Position numbers and translations under genes: made by a program. From Candidatus Carbonibacillus altaicus (GTDB lineage Bacteria; Bacillota; Bacilli; Thermicanales; DSM-22653): 64,000 nt of DNA. This document shows, one piece after another, positions 43,695 through 53,724 of the stretch (positions are counted from its first letter, which is position 1; every line of letters begins with the position of its first letter). The notes beneath the pieces were generated by a model that ran no database searches, had not been told where the DNA came from, and was given only the letters and a program-made list of their open reading frames with translations. Location of the stretch: contig PEBX01000001.1 in NCBI GenBank assembly GCA_003050645.1, positions 1-64,000 of the forward strand, written 5' to 3'.

Positions 43695-46049
43695 TCACGT
43701 ACGCACTGGTTCAAGCGGCACACCCTCGAGAAAAGGAGATGGTTCTCCGATCGATACGAGCCAAAGTTCGTGTTTGGCGCGCATGGCGATCATATGCAGC
43801 AAGTAGCGGTCGAGCGATGAATGATAGTTTTGGCTTGATACGTCATACAAGATCGCCGCATCGAATTCGATTCCCTTGGCCAAAACGCTGGGGATGATAA
43901 AGACCGGACCTTTTAACTGCTGCGTGTCGGTCTTGACCCGCTGATAGGAAAAGGACGTGCCGATATACGCTTCCAGTTCGTCGCACGCACGATCCGTTTT
44001 ACAAATCATGGCAATGAGTCCGTGCCCCCGGCGAATGAGTGTTTCGATGATATCTTTAAGCACGGCTGTGACGTGATCATGCTGCGTAATCGTTAAAAGC
44101 TTAACCGGGGTGCCGTGTCTAGGAAAAGCCTCCAACATCCCTGCCTCCGGTAAAACGTGACGGGCAAAAGCGGCTATCTCTTGCGTGACGCGATAACTTT
44201 TTAAAAGTGCGCGCGACTGAATCGGGCCGCGTTCGCCCATGCAACGATAGAGCGCATGACCGGATTCAATATGAAACACATTTTGAAGCGGCAAAAGGGC
44301 CTGAAAACGGTCCCCTAAAAAGGTAAATCGGGCGCGTGGGAAATACGAAAGAAGCCAGGAGAGCTCAAGCGGCGTCAGATCCTGAGCCTCGTCCACGACA
44401 CAGTAAGCCGTCTCCCGGCGCGGTACGGTGCCCGTCAGTTTGAGTTTTAACCAGGCGATTCTGAGCGCATCCCAGTAATCAAGCACAGGACGGTCTAACC
44501 GCTTGCGGACCGTTTCGCTATTTTCCACGGCGAGCAGCCGATCTGGCAAGAGCGATTTAAACCGTTCATCTTCATATAAAGCGCGATACGTCTGGACAAA
44601 GTCGATGAAGGCCCTTGACACAATCGCCTCGCGAACGAGGCTTGCTTTTTGTTTAACGACATACGCTCGTAGATGGGCTTCATACATTTTCTGCAGATAC
44701 ACAACATCGGACGCATTATGTTGACGTTTTTCGATGAGCTGATAAATTTTTTGTAACGTAACGTCTGGTAGCGCTTCAATGGCACGATCTACCCACGGTT
44801 CTCGGGACAGTTCTTTCGCCCGGTGCTTAAGCATCGTCTTAAGCCGCGTTGCAACACCGTGGATGCGTGCTTCTCGCGGGACGCCCTCGTGCGCGAGCGC
44901 GCGGTACATCGCCTCGATCTCTTCGGCATGAAACCAGATCACGTCACCTTCGGTGAGATCGCGAAAAACAGGCCCAGTTTCGTAAATTTTTTCCAGATAT
45001 GCTTCCAGGATATCCACCATCTGTTCATTCGATGTAAGCTGAAGCCGCCGTTCCACCTCATGCCGCCGCTCGGGCGAGCCGTTACCGCTCAAGAAAAAGT
45101 CGATCTCTACGGAAGGATCAAGAACGTCATACGGCGCGAGGACCTCGCGAATAAGCTCGGCCATCGTCCGCTGCGTGACCTGCTCGGCACCGAGTTCTGG
45201 CAGCACATGAGCCGTGTACTGTTTGAACAAGGGGTTGGGCGAGATGACGACGAGCGCATCGCTCGTTAACCGACTGCGATAGCGATACATTAAATACGCC
45301 ACGCGCTGAAGTGCAACCGATGTTTTACCGCTACCGGCGACACCCTGCACGAAAAGAAAAGCGCTTTCGCTGTCGCGAATGATTGCATTTTGTTCTTTCT
45401 GAATCGTCGCTACCTGTACACTCAAGGTATGTCCTGCTCCTTGAGACAGCACTTCACGCAGTACCTCATCCCCGATGGCCACATCGGAGGTGTCAAACAT
45501 CGCTTTGAGCTTGCCCTGACGAATGACATACTGCCGTTTTTTGAGGAGCTCTACGTTTTGTTCACCGAGCGGTGTCTCATAAGAAGCCGGGCCGAGGGAA
45601 GCATCGTAAAATAGACTGGCGACCGGAGCACGCCAATCGATGATCAGATCTTCCCCGCTTTCTTCATCGTAGAGCCCTTTGATCCCCAGATACAATTGCA
45701 TCACGCCCCCACCGCGGGAAGCATCGTCTTTGAGGTCAATGCGGGCAAAATACGGACTGCCAAGCATGGTAACGAGAATCTGCTTATCTTCTCCCGAACT
45801 TTTAAGGCGACGCCTAAGCTCATCGATGAGCAGCTGCTGCTGGGCAATGTCGGCCGCTGCTTCCAGCGCGTCATCGGCGGTCAGAGGATCCATCGAAATG
45901 TCTTCCCAGAAAGATTTGGAAAGCGCAAGGTGTTCGGCATACGCCGCGCCGCTTTCTTCAACCAGTGCGGTAATGCGCGCGCGAATTTTTTCGATGACCC
46001 AATCAATCCGCGCTTGCTCCTGTGCCCATTCTGCTTGCTTCTTTTGCAT
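43695..46049 (-). CDS. helD: HelD-like RNA polymerase recycling helicase (superfamily 1)
   Basis: This UvrD/Rep-related NTPase removes stalled RNA polymerase from DNA in Gram-positive bacteria. The 784 residues have an N-terminal coiled arm (about 1-80) that in HelD enters the secondary channel. The Walker A is QGVAGSGKTSVALQRVAYLMY (near 235-250), with a large insertion, then AYCVVDEAQDLTPLE (Walker B) and later helicase motifs (LLKSYRVTQEIAAFA, LAKGIEFDAAILYD). The ATG overlaps the ftsY stop (TGATG), so it is translated with ftsY, an unusual place for helD. A paralogous UvrD-type helicase is less likely given the N-terminal arm. Confidence 0.9.
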   Translation of the reverse strand: MQKKQAEWAQEQARIDWVIEKIRARITALVEESGAAYAEHLALSKSFWEDISMDPLTADDALEAAADIAQQQLLIDELRRRLKSSGEDKQILVTMLGSPYFARIDLKDDASRGGGVMQLYLGIKGLYDEESGEDLIIDWRAPVASLFYDASLGPASYETPLGEQNVELLKKRQYVIRQGKLKAMFDTSDVAIGDEVLREVLSQGAGHTLSVQVATIQKEQNAIIRDSESAFLFVQGVAGSGKTSVALQRVAYLMYRYRSRLTSDALVVISPNPLFKQYTAHVLPELGAEQVTQRTMAELIREVLAPYDVLDPSVEIDFFLSGNGSPERRHEVERRLQLTSNEQMVDILEAYLEKIYETGPVFRDLTEGDVIWFHAEEIEAMYRALAHEGVPREARIHGVATRLKTMLKHRAKELSREPWVDRAIEALPDVTLQKIYQLIEKRQHNASDVVYLQKMYEAHLRAYVVKQKASLVREAIVSRAFIDFVQTYRALYEDERFKSLLPDRLLAVENSETVRKRLDRPVLDYWDALRIAWLKLKLTGTVPRRETAYCVVDEAQDLTPLELSWLLSYFPRARFTFLGDRFQALLPLQNVFHIESGHALYRCMGERGPIQSRALLKSYRVTQEIAAFARHVLPEAGMLEAFPRHGTPVKLLTITQHDHVTAVLKDIIETLIRRGHGLIAMICKTDRACDELEAYIGTSFSYQRVKTDTQQLKGPVFIIPSVLAKGIEFDAAILYDVSSQNYHSSLDRYLLHMIAMRAKHELWLVSIGEPSPFLEGVPLEPVRT

Positions 46050-47512
46050 CAGCGCTCACCATCCGGATCATGACTGGAGCGATTTCGTCCAAACCACCTG
46101 AACCATTTTTTCTTCTCCGGTTTCTCTTTGTCCACTTGCTTGTCTTCCACGCTTTTTTCCAGATTGTCCTCTATATTTTCTGGATCGTCCTCCGCGTTGT
46201 CTGCTTTCCTCTCTTCGTATGTGCCTACTTGGTTAATTTCCGGTTTGTCTGCTTGACTGTGTTTGTGATTGCCTTTTTGTTCGACCTCTTGTTTGTTTTT
46301 GGGCTCGTTTTCGTGTTTATCTATCGGTTTGTTCGCCTGTTTATCCACACGTTGCGGTGGTTCATCTTCTGTATCTTTATTGAGCTCACGCACGCTCTCC
46401 GCCGACCCATTCGCCGACCTATCTGCCGACTCATTCGCCGACCTATCTGTCGACCCATCCGCCAGCCAAACTGCAGGGTCATAGAGCTCCGGAGAAGCTT
46501 TTTCCGTCACGCGCTCTCCTCTTTCATCCCCTTCGTCCTGCTTCATCTCTTCGGGGAAAAGCGCGTTGACATAAGCTTCGGCAGCAAAGGGTTGAAGATC
46601 GTACAGACCTTCCCCTAACCCGACCAGTTTGACCGGCAGACGGTACTGTTCGTGAATGGCGAGGGCAATCCCGCCTTTCGCCGTGCCATCCAGCTTGGTT
46701 AAAATAAGGCCGCTTACATCGACGACTTCTTTAAACGTTTCTGCTTGACGGAGCGCATTTTGCCCTGTCGTCGCATCCAGTACGAGGAGCACCTCATGCG
46801 GTGCATCCGGTATCTCCCGCTGAATCACCCGCCGAATTTTGGCGAGTTCTTCCATAAGGTTGGCTTTGTTCTGCAAACGCCCGGCCGTATCGCATAAAAC
46901 GAAATCGATGCTGTGCTCTTTGGCCAGACGAATCGCATCGAAGACGACCGCTGCCGGGTCGCTCCCGCTCTCTTTGGCCACGACCTCGCATCCGGCGCGC
47001 TCACCCCATATTTTGAGCTGTTCGATCGCTCCTGCCCGGAACGTATCCCCGGCGGCCAGGATCACGCTTGATCCGCTCTCTTTTAACTGCCGGGCAAGCT
47101 TACCGATCGTCGTAGTCTTCCCCACGCCGTTTACCCCGACGAATAAGTAGACAGTCGGACCAGCGGAAGCTACTTTAAGCTCGCGCTCGGGCGCCACTTC
47201 TTCGAGAAGCTCGATGAGGCGTCGCTTAAGAAGCCCCGGCACGCGCGATGCGTCTTTAATTTTTTCCTTCCGGACATCTTCCCGTAGCGTATCCATGAGC
47301 CGCATGACGGTGTCGACGCCGACATCGGCCATAATGAGCGCTTCTTCCAGTTCTTCATAAAAGGCCTCATCGATGGCGCGATTCTGTCCGAATAACCCGC
47401 TAAACGGAGAAAGTGCCGCCTCGCGCGTTTTGCGCATCCCTTCCTGAAATGATTTGGCGACATTTTCACCGGCTTTTTTAAGCGAAGCAGTCAGTCGATC
47501 AAAAAGACCCAT
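46049..47512 (-). CDS. ftsY: signal recognition particle receptor FtsY with C-terminal extension
   Basis: This GTPase receives ribosome-SRP complexes at the membrane. The N domain (about 30-110) and G domain (to about 332) hold GVNGVGKTT (126-133), DTFRAGAIEQL, DTAGRLQ, TKLDGTAKGG and the closing GEGLYDLQPF. Instead of ending there, the protein continues for about 150 residues: a charged, Asn/Asp/Glu/Lys-rich, repetitive segment, then a short Trp/Phe/Arg/Lys cluster (KKKWFRWFGRNR, about 466-477) resembling the amphipathic membrane anchor usually found N-terminal in FtsY. The ATG at 47512 follows AAGGGTGA. Between smc and helD; in B. subtilis smc-ftsY are likewise adjacent. Confidence 0.95.
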   Translation of the reverse strand: MGLFDRLTASLKKAGENVAKSFQEGMRKTREAALSPFSGLFGQNRAIDEAFYEELEEALIMADVGVDTVMRLMDTLREDVRKEKIKDASRVPGLLKRRLIELLEEVAPERELKVASAGPTVYLFVGVNGVGKTTTIGKLARQLKESGSSVILAAGDTFRAGAIEQLKIWGERAGCEVVAKESGSDPAAVVFDAIRLAKEHSIDFVLCDTAGRLQNKANLMEELAKIRRVIQREIPDAPHEVLLVLDATTGQNALRQAETFKEVVDVSGLILTKLDGTAKGGIALAIHEQYRLPVKLVGLGEGLYDLQPFAAEAYVNALFPEEMKQDEGDERGERVTEKASPELYDPAVWLADGSTDRSANESADRSANGSAESVRELNKDTEDEPPQRVDKQANKPIDKHENEPKNKQEVEQKGNHKHSQADKPEINQVGTYEERKADNAEDDPENIEDNLEKSVEDKQVDKEKPEKKKWFRWFGRNRSSHDPDGER

Positions 47513-47626
47513 CCCGGTTCACCCTTTATCCGTATCGTATCTACACTTACTTTATACACTCTCTATAAAAAGTGCAACCAACCGCCCACCAGCATAAAAA
47601 AAGAAGGCTGCCCCAACGCAGGAACG

Positions 47627-50600
47627 TCAGGGCGTAGGAAGTATCTCTTTTTTTCTGGCTTCTTTTAATGTCACCGAAAGAACCTGACTCGTTCCATTCG
47701 TACTCATCGTCACGCCGTACAGTTGATCGGCGGCCATCATCGTCCCCCGGCGGTGGGTGATGACGATAAATTGCGTCTCCTTGCGAAACGTTCTTAAAAA
47801 GTCGGCAAAACGACTGACATTGGCCTCATCCAGCGCCGAGTCGACCTCGTCCAACACACAAAACGGCACTGGACGTACTTTCAATATGGCAAACAAAAGC
47901 GAAAGCGCCGTAAGCGCACGTTCGCCGCCGGATAAAAGCGAAAGCTGTTTCATCTTTTTGCCGGGCGGTTCGACCATGAGTTCAATACCGCTCGTAAGCG
48001 GGCTCGCCGGATCCATGAAGACGAGATCAGCATCTCCTCCGCCGAACAAGGCCCGAAACACGTCGCGAAAAGCGTGGCGAATGCCCTCAAACGTTTCCCT
48101 AAACCGCGTTAACATCTCCTGCTCGATCCCGGCGATCAATTTTTTTAAAGCCGCTTTGGCGCGCTCCATATCCTGAAGTTGAGCCTGTAAAAAACCGAGC
48201 CGCTCCTCGAGCCTTCGTGCTTCTTCAATCGCCCCGAGATTGACCAACCCGAACGATTCGAATCGTTTTTTGTGAAGGGATAAAGCTTGCTTGAGGGGGG
48301 TGCGCTCTTCCTCGGGAATCAGGTCATACTGAGCGCGGGCTGCTTTTACCGTCAATCGGTACGTCTCCCCGAGCTCTTTTAAGGCCTGATCGAGACGATC
48401 ATAAGTCCGCGTATAAGCCGTTTCAATCTCATAGAGCGTTTTACGAACCGTCTCCCGCTCGTACTCGATCGTTTTTAAAGTTTGCGATGTTTCCTGAACC
48501 TCCTTTTTTAGCGCGGCCTGCGTTTCAAGGAGACGAGAAATTTCCCGCTCCAGTGACGAAAGCTTTTCTCTAGTTGTCTGAAGACGGCCCTGGCGCTCGA
48601 CTTCGGCCTTTTCATTTGCCTGAAGCTCCGTCTGGATCCGCTTTATCTCTTCTTCTATGGTACCCAGTGCACGTGTGAGCTTATCCAGCTCAACTTTTTT
48701 TTCTACGTACAGTTTTTCTTCATGTTCCTGTACCGTTTTTAAGCGCACGAGCGTAAGGTGCGCTTCATTCTTACTCGACTGCGCTTCTTCCAAAGCCGCT
48801 TCGCTCTGCTCGAGACGCGCTTCCAAGGAAGCGATAGCTTGTTCCAGGGCCGCGCGCTTCTTCTCTTCACTTTCCCATCGTGCTTGAAGCGACTGCCACT
48901 CTTCCGTCACCGTCGTAAGATCGAGCGAAAGATGCGTCCGTTCGAAATCCAGCGCGTTAAGACGTTCTTTAAGCACACGCACCTGCTCTTCCGCCGATTG
49001 ATGGGCCGCGCGCAGTTCACCTTCGCGACTTTTTAGCGTCTCGTACATTTGTTCTTGATTCCGAATGCGGGTGATGAGGTCATTTTCTTTATCTCGAGCG
49101 GTGTTCAATTCCCGCTGCAGGGTATCGACTCGCGCGCGCAGTTCCTTTAGTTTTTCCTGCTCCAGCTGGCGTTCTCTCTCCCGCGCTTTGAAGAGCGAAC
49201 GCCGCGACTTTTCACCGCCTCCCGTCATCGACCCACCTGGATGGACGAGGTCGCCATCTAAGGTGACGATCCGGTAACGATGGCGCAGTTTTTTGGCCAG
49301 CCCATTCGCTGTGACGAGGTCGCGGGTGACGATGGTCGTCCCCAGCAAATAAGCAAGGATCTCCGCATAGGCGGCATCAATCTCTACCATTTCTTGCAAA
49401 ACACCGAGCGTGCGGGGCTCTCGCGCCACGATCCCCCGCTCTTCATGCGTAAGCGTCCGTCCGCGGATCGTCGTTAGCGGTAAAAACGTGGCACGCCCCC
49501 GCCCTTCAGCTTTTAAGTAGGCGATGGCCTCCCGGGCGCTTTTTTCATCTTCGACGACGATATGTGTAAGCTGCGCGCCTAGTACGACTTCCACAGGAAG
49601 TTTGAACTCCTCCGGAATTCGCAAAAGGTCTAAAACTGCACCGTGCACGCCATGAAGCCGCCCTTCGCGCGCGGCAGCTAACACGGCCCGCGTTCCTTCA
49701 TGGAAACCACCGAAATCTTCTCCACTTTCCACTGCCTTGAGGCGTGCTTCTGCCTCTTGAAAACGTAACGTCGCGGCATCGAGTTGCGTGTTTAAGCGTT
49801 CGCGATGGATGTCGAGGGTATGCTTTTCACCTCGTAGCGCGTCTAATGTTTGGCGGAGATCATCCAGCGTTTGCCGGAGCGCCTGAAGCTCTTCTTCTAT
49901 CGTTTGAACCGCCCGGTGTGCTTCTTCCCAAGAAGCTTTGAGCGAGCTCGCCTGTATTTCTTTATGCGTGATGTCCCGCCTTAATTTTTCCCGGGTCTCA
50001 GTAGCTTTTACGAGCGATGCATGAAGCTGAACAGTACGCGCATAAAGATCGACATAATCATCTTTTTGCGCCGCAAGCTCGGCACGAAGCGCTTCTACAG
50101 ACGTCGCCTGCCCTTCATTTTGCAAAAGTACGTCTTCGAGCTCGGCAATCGATGCCTGTCGCTTGTGCAAAGCATCGCGGAGCGCCTCGAGCGCCTCTTC
50201 ATCTTCACGCTTTTTAACGCTATCTTCCTCGCGCTGGTGCTCCCGTGCCGCAAGGCGTGATTTTAGTTCCTCGCGCCGCACTTTTAAAAGTTCGCCTTCA
50301 CCGCTTAAACGTTCTACGAGGGTCACCGCTTCGAGGCGCTCTTGAGAAAGCGTGCGTTCTCGCGCTTCCAGGGTGGCAAGCGTCTCTTCGTGTTTTAAAA
50401 GCTCTGCTTCCAGCGTATGTCGCTTGGCATCGAGTGCACTTAGATCTCCTTCCAAACGTTCCTTTTCTGCGCCCAATCGTTTGAGCTCGGCGCTTCCTTC
50501 CTCGATATCGGTTACCAAAAAACGTATCTTGAGGTTATCATACGCTTGTTTTTCGACCAGATAGGCTTCCGCCTGTTCTTTTTCTTTGCGGAGCGGTGCA

Positions 50601-51205
50601 AGCTGCGACTCGATCTCGAGGGTAATATCGCGTACGCGTTCCATATCCTGATCGGTCGCCTGAAGCTTTGCTTCCGCTTCCTCCTTGCGCTGCTTAATTT
50701 TGACGATCCCCGCCACTTCTTCAAAAATGCTCCGCCGATCTTCCGGACGGGTCGACAAAATCTGATCGATGCGCCCCTGACCGATGATCGAAAACGCGTC
50801 TTTTCCGACACCGGTGTCCGTAAAAAGCAGAATCATGTCTTTAAGACGCATCGTCTGCCCGTTCACCCTATACTCGCTCTCGCCATCGCGAAACAGCCGG
50901 CGTTCGATCACCACTTCTTCATAATCGAGCGGTAGAGTTCGATCCCGGTTATTTAAAACGAGCGTCACCTGAGCCATGTTGACGCGCTTTAATCTCTCAC
51001 TGCCGGAGAAAATGACATCTTCCATTTTGCCGCCGCGGAGCGACCGAGCGCTCTGTTCACCCAGAACCCAGCGCAAGGCATCGGAAACGTTACTTTTGCC
51101 GCTTCCGTTCGGGCCGACAATGCCGGTAATGCCCGGGCCAAATTCGATGCCGGTGCGTTCGGCAAACGACTTAAAACCGTTCATCTCCAGTCTAAGGATG
51201 TGCAA
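47627..51205 (-). CDS. smc: chromosome segregation protein SMC
   Basis: This ATPase organises the chromosome with ScpA and ScpB. The 1192 residues show the Walker A GPNGSGKSNV (31-40), a long coiled coil, a central hinge (about 500-660, with GGFHEGTRAVLAAAREG and VTLDGDLVHPGGSMTGG), a second coiled coil, the signature LLSGGERALTALSLLFA and Walker B FCVLDEVDSALDEANV. The frame is open to 51286, but family N-termini begin at the residue encoded by TTG at 51205, giving MHILRLEMNGFKSFAERTG. The ribosome site there is weak (AAGGTGA at about 13 bases). Confidence 0.95.
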   Translation of the reverse strand: MHILRLEMNGFKSFAERTGIEFGPGITGIVGPNGSGKSNVSDALRWVLGEQSARSLRGGKMEDVIFSGSERLKRVNMAQVTLVLNNRDRTLPLDYEEVVIERRLFRDGESEYRVNGQTMRLKDMILLFTDTGVGKDAFSIIGQGRIDQILSTRPEDRRSIFEEVAGIVKIKQRKEEAEAKLQATDQDMERVRDITLEIESQLAPLRKEKEQAEAYLVEKQAYDNLKIRFLVTDIEEGSAELKRLGAEKERLEGDLSALDAKRHTLEAELLKHEETLATLEARERTLSQERLEAVTLVERLSGEGELLKVRREELKSRLAAREHQREEDSVKKREDEEALEALRDALHKRQASIAELEDVLLQNEGQATSVEALRAELAAQKDDYVDLYARTVQLHASLVKATETREKLRRDITHKEIQASSLKASWEEAHRAVQTIEEELQALRQTLDDLRQTLDALRGEKHTLDIHRERLNTQLDAATLRFQEAEARLKAVESGEDFGGFHEGTRAVLAAAREGRLHGVHGAVLDLLRIPEEFKLPVEVVLGAQLTHIVVEDEKSAREAIAYLKAEGRGRATFLPLTTIRGRTLTHEERGIVAREPRTLGVLQEMVEIDAAYAEILAYLLGTTIVTRDLVTANGLAKKLRHRYRIVTLDGDLVHPGGSMTGGGEKSRRSLFKARERERQLEQEKLKELRARVDTLQRELNTARDKENDLITRIRNQEQMYETLKSREGELRAAHQSAEEQVRVLKERLNALDFERTHLSLDLTTVTEEWQSLQARWESEEKKRAALEQAIASLEARLEQSEAALEEAQSSKNEAHLTLVRLKTVQEHEEKLYVEKKVELDKLTRALGTIEEEIKRIQTELQANEKAEVERQGRLQTTREKLSSLEREISRLLETQAALKKEVQETSQTLKTIEYERETVRKTLYEIETAYTRTYDRLDQALKELGETYRLTVKAARAQYDLIPEEERTPLKQALSLHKKRFESFGLVNLGAIEEARRLEERLGFLQAQLQDMERAKAALKKLIAGIEQEMLTRFRETFEGIRHAFRDVFRALFGGGDADLVFMDPASPLTSGIELMVEPPGKKMKQLSLLSGGERALTALSLLFAILKVRPVPFCVLDEVDSALDEANVSRFADFLRTFRKETQFIVITHRRGTMMAADQLYGVTMSTNGTSQVLSVTLKEARKKEILPTP

Positions 51206-51376
51206 ACAGCTGCCTGATTCACCTTTTTCACAGGCCTCTTTTTTAGGGAACACTTGATACCATTTCACGCCAAACCTAAAAAGCACGCCAGATTCAAAAA
51301 AGGCGGATCAGGTCTTCACCTCCTTTCTCATTTATTTTCGACAAACCCGACGTCAATCCCTGCCGGTCGGAGAAAA

Positions 51377-51421
51377 TCAAAAAAGACCGCCGTATGGGAA
51401 GTCAGTCGTTGCGGCGGTCTT
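51377..51421 (-). terminator. terminator after rnc
   Basis: AAGACCGCCG (51383-51392) pairs with CGGCGGTCTT (51412-51421), ten perfect pairs; the minus strand continues with six Ts. It implies that smc may need its own promoter or that read-through occurs. A strong AAAGGAGGTGA lies beyond it at about 51314-51324 without an ATG at proper distance. Confidence 0.85.
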
Positions 51422-51512
51422 AACACGGTTTAAAACATGTCCTACACGACCTTATATCATCGCATAAAGCCTCTTCCGCGTTTTTTTCCGCGTTTCGTCG
51501 TATCTAGCGTGT

Positions 51513-52241
51513 TCAGTCTCTTGCAAAATCACCGGATAGAAGGCCTAACTTTTGCAACGCTTCTTCGGCTGCGCGCTGCTCGGCCTCTTTTTTCGAACGT
51601 CCATAGCCTTGCCCCATGACTTCTCCGGCTACCGACACCTGGGCGACAAACGAACGGGCATGCGCCGGGCCGTCTTCGGAGATGATAGCATACTCGACCG
51701 GCCGCCCTTCTTCACGCTGTGCCCATTCCTGCAGCGCACTTTTGTGATCGACCGTGCGCTGCCTTTCCCCGCGCTCGATGCGGGGAATAATGTGCCGCAT
51801 CATAAAATCTTCCACCCCGGGTAGTCCCTGATCGAGGTAAAGCGCACCGATAAACGCCTCAAACGTATCGGCAAGGATCGAAGGTCTTAAGCGCCCGCCG
51901 CTTTGTTCTTCGCCGCGCCCGAGCTTAAGATATCTGTGAAAACCGAGCGTTCTCGCAAAATCAGCGAGCGACGCTTCACAGACGATGGCTGCCCGCCACT
52001 TCGTCATCTCACCTTCGGAAAGCGGCGGCTCGATGAGATACAAATATCGGGAAATAACAAGTCCGAGCACAGCATCGCCTAAAAACTCCAGGCGCTCATT
52101 ATCAATAAGTTGTTTTGTAGCATGTTGCGCCTTGTGATCGTGAACGTATGAAGCATGGGTAAACGCCATCTCCAGCAAATCGAGCGCATGAAATGGCATG
52201 CCCAATGCTTTCGGTAACGAGGCGATCGGTTCAATGTCCAT
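51513..52241 (-). CDS. rnc: ribonuclease III
   Basis: This double-strand-specific endonuclease processes rRNA precursors and mRNAs. The 242 residues have the endonuclease domain with NERLEFLGDAVLGL (48-61) and ADTFEAFIGALYLD, and a C-terminal dsRNA-binding domain (about 168-236: KSALQEWAQ..., GQGYGRSKKEAEQRAAEEAL). Normal family length. ATG at 52241 lies 18 bases after the fabF stop. It is in the operon between fabF and smc, as acpP-rnc-smc in B. subtilis. Confidence 0.96.
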   Translation of the reverse strand: MDIEPIASLPKALGMPFHALDLLEMAFTHASYVHDHKAQHATKQLIDNERLEFLGDAVLGLVISRYLYLIEPPLSEGEMTKWRAAIVCEASLADFARTLGFHRYLKLGRGEEQSGGRLRPSILADTFEAFIGALYLDQGLPGVEDFMMRHIIPRIERGERQRTVDHKSALQEWAQREEGRPVEYAIISEDGPAHARSFVAQVSVAGEVMGQGYGRSKKEAEQRAAEEALQKLGLLSGDFARD

Positions 52242-52259
52242 CTCTTTCTTTAAGCCACC

Positions 52260-53501
52260 TTAGTCTTCAACTTTTTTGAGCGCGATCACGGCATTATGCC
52301 CGCCAAAGCCAAATGAATTGGAAAGCGCCGCACGTACCGTTTGTTTGCGGGCTACGTTTGGCACATAATCGAGATCGAGTTCGGGGTCGGATTCCTCATA
52401 ATTGATCGTCGGTGGGATGTGGTCGTAATAAATGGCATACGCCGTCGCAACAGCCTCGACACCGCCAGCCGCCCCGAGAAGGTGCCCGGTCATCGATTTG
52501 GTCGAACTCACAGCCAGCCGGTAGGCGTGTTCACCGAACACGGACTTAATGGCCATGGTCTCAAACAGATCGTTGTAATGGGTGCTCGTCCCGTGCGCAT
52601 TGATATAATCGATCTCTTCCGGTTTGAGGTTCGCATCTTCGAGGGCAAGGCGCATGGCCCGGGCCGCCCCTTCACCGTTCGGGGCCGGTGCCGTGAGATG
52701 ATAAGCATCGGCACTCATCCCGTAACCGACGACTTCCGCCAGTATGCGCGCTCCGCGGGCTTTTGCATAGTCATAGCTTTCCAGAATAACAATCCCCGCA
52801 CCTTCGCCCATCACAAACCCATCGCGGTGGCGCTCAAACGGGCGCGATGCTTTCTCCGGTTCGTCGTTGCGTTCGGAGAGCGCCTTCATATTGCTAAACC
52901 CCGCCAGGGCGATCGGACGAATCGTCGCTTCCGATCCCCCAGCAATCATCACATCGGCCGCCCCCCGGCGAATGATCTCCGTCGCATCGCCGATAGCGTG
53001 CGTTCCCGTGGCGCAGGCGGTCACGGGCGTCGTGTTCGGCCCTTTGGCACCAAAATGGATGGAAATATAACCAGATGCCATATTGGCGATCATCATCGGA
53101 ATGAGAAAGGGGCTTACGCGCTTTGGCCCGCGCTCGATGAGCGTGCGAAAATTATCTTCAAACGTGGCCAGACCGCCGATACCGGAGCCGATGACCACAC
53201 CCACGCGCTCGGCTTCTTCCGGTCGAATCTCATAGCCCGCATCTTTTAAAGCCATCGTCGTTGCGGCCAGGGCAAATTGAATAAAACGATCGACGCGCCG
53301 TGCTTCTTTTTTATCCATATATTGGCCTGGGTCGAAATCCCTGATTTCTGCTGCGATGCGCGTCGCATATTCGGATGCATCAAAGGCGGTGATTACTCCC
53401 ACGCCAGAGCGACCCGCCAGCAAGTTTTCCCAAAACGTCTCGGCGTCCAGCCCGATCGGCGTCACGACGCCGACACCGGTTATCACAACACGGCGCCGCA
53501 T
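52260..53501 (-). CDS. fabF: 3-oxoacyl-ACP synthase II
   Basis: It condenses malonyl-ACP with a growing acyl-ACP. The 413 residues hold the thiolase-fold triad: Cys in [13 protein letters not shown], His in [11 protein letters not shown] and His in [13 protein letters not shown]; also [13 protein letters not shown]. The ATG at 53501 is preferred because AGGAGGG lies 6 bases upstream; the ATG at 53507 abuts that site. In B. subtilis fabF lies elsewhere with fabHA, so its place after acpP here is a Clostridium- or E. coli-like order. Confidence 0.96.
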   Translation of the reverse strand: MRRRVVITGVGVVTPIGLDAETFWENLLAGRSGVGVITAFDASEYATRIAAEIRDFDPGQYMDKKEARRVDRFIQFALAATTMALKDAGYEIRPEEAERVGVVIGSGIGGLATFEDNFRTLIERGPKRVSPFLIPMMIANMASGYISIHFGAKGPNTTPVTACATGTHAIGDATEIIRRGAADVMIAGGSEATIRPIALAGFSNMKALSERNDEPEKASRPFERHRDGFVMGEGAGIVILESYDYAKARGARILAEVVGYGMSADAYHLTAPAPNGEGAARAMRLALEDANLKPEEIDYINAHGTSTHYNDLFETMAIKSVFGEHAYRLAVSSTKSMTGHLLGAAGGVEAVATAYAIYYDHIPPTINYEESDPELDLDYVPNVARKQTVRAALSNSFGFGGHNAVIALKKVED

Positions 53502-53563
53502 CTTCATCCCTCCTCCCTACGGTCGGTAAAAACGGCTTGCCCGTTGATCATCTATGTCTATCC

Positions 53564-53616
53564 TGAAATAGGTTGTGTTGTTTCATCATCCAATGGTGCC
53601 GCCAAGGCGGCATGGG
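53564..53616 (-). repeat. third copy of the interspersed repeat, between acpP and fabF
   Basis: The plus strand reads CCTGAAATAGGTTG, GTTTCATC, then TGGTGCCG and a GCATGGGGGTCTA end, as at 11462-11590. Here the variable part forms a perfect hairpin, TGCCGCC-AA-GGCGGCA. The location between two operon genes matches the other copies. Confidence 0.65.
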
Positions 53617-53724
53617 GGTCTAAGAGAATAGGCGGAGGGAGGAAACAAGCTTTGGCCCCTCCCCCTCCCGTTTCTTCTCAAACTGCCGGTCTCACTTGGC
53701 GCTCATAGTCTGTCGAAGACGGTT

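Noticed and set aside
43608-43820. 70-residue plus-strand frame after the unknown gene
   Set aside because: Most of it is antisense to the helD 3' end; no ribosome site at useful distance.
47580-47615. terminator between smc and ftsY
   Set aside because: A T-run exists on the minus strand, but the possible stem is interrupted and about ten bases away from it; not strong enough to list.
52341-53249. 302-residue open frame opposite fabF
   Set aside because: Antisense to a clear fabF gene; no recognisable motif and no ribosome site.
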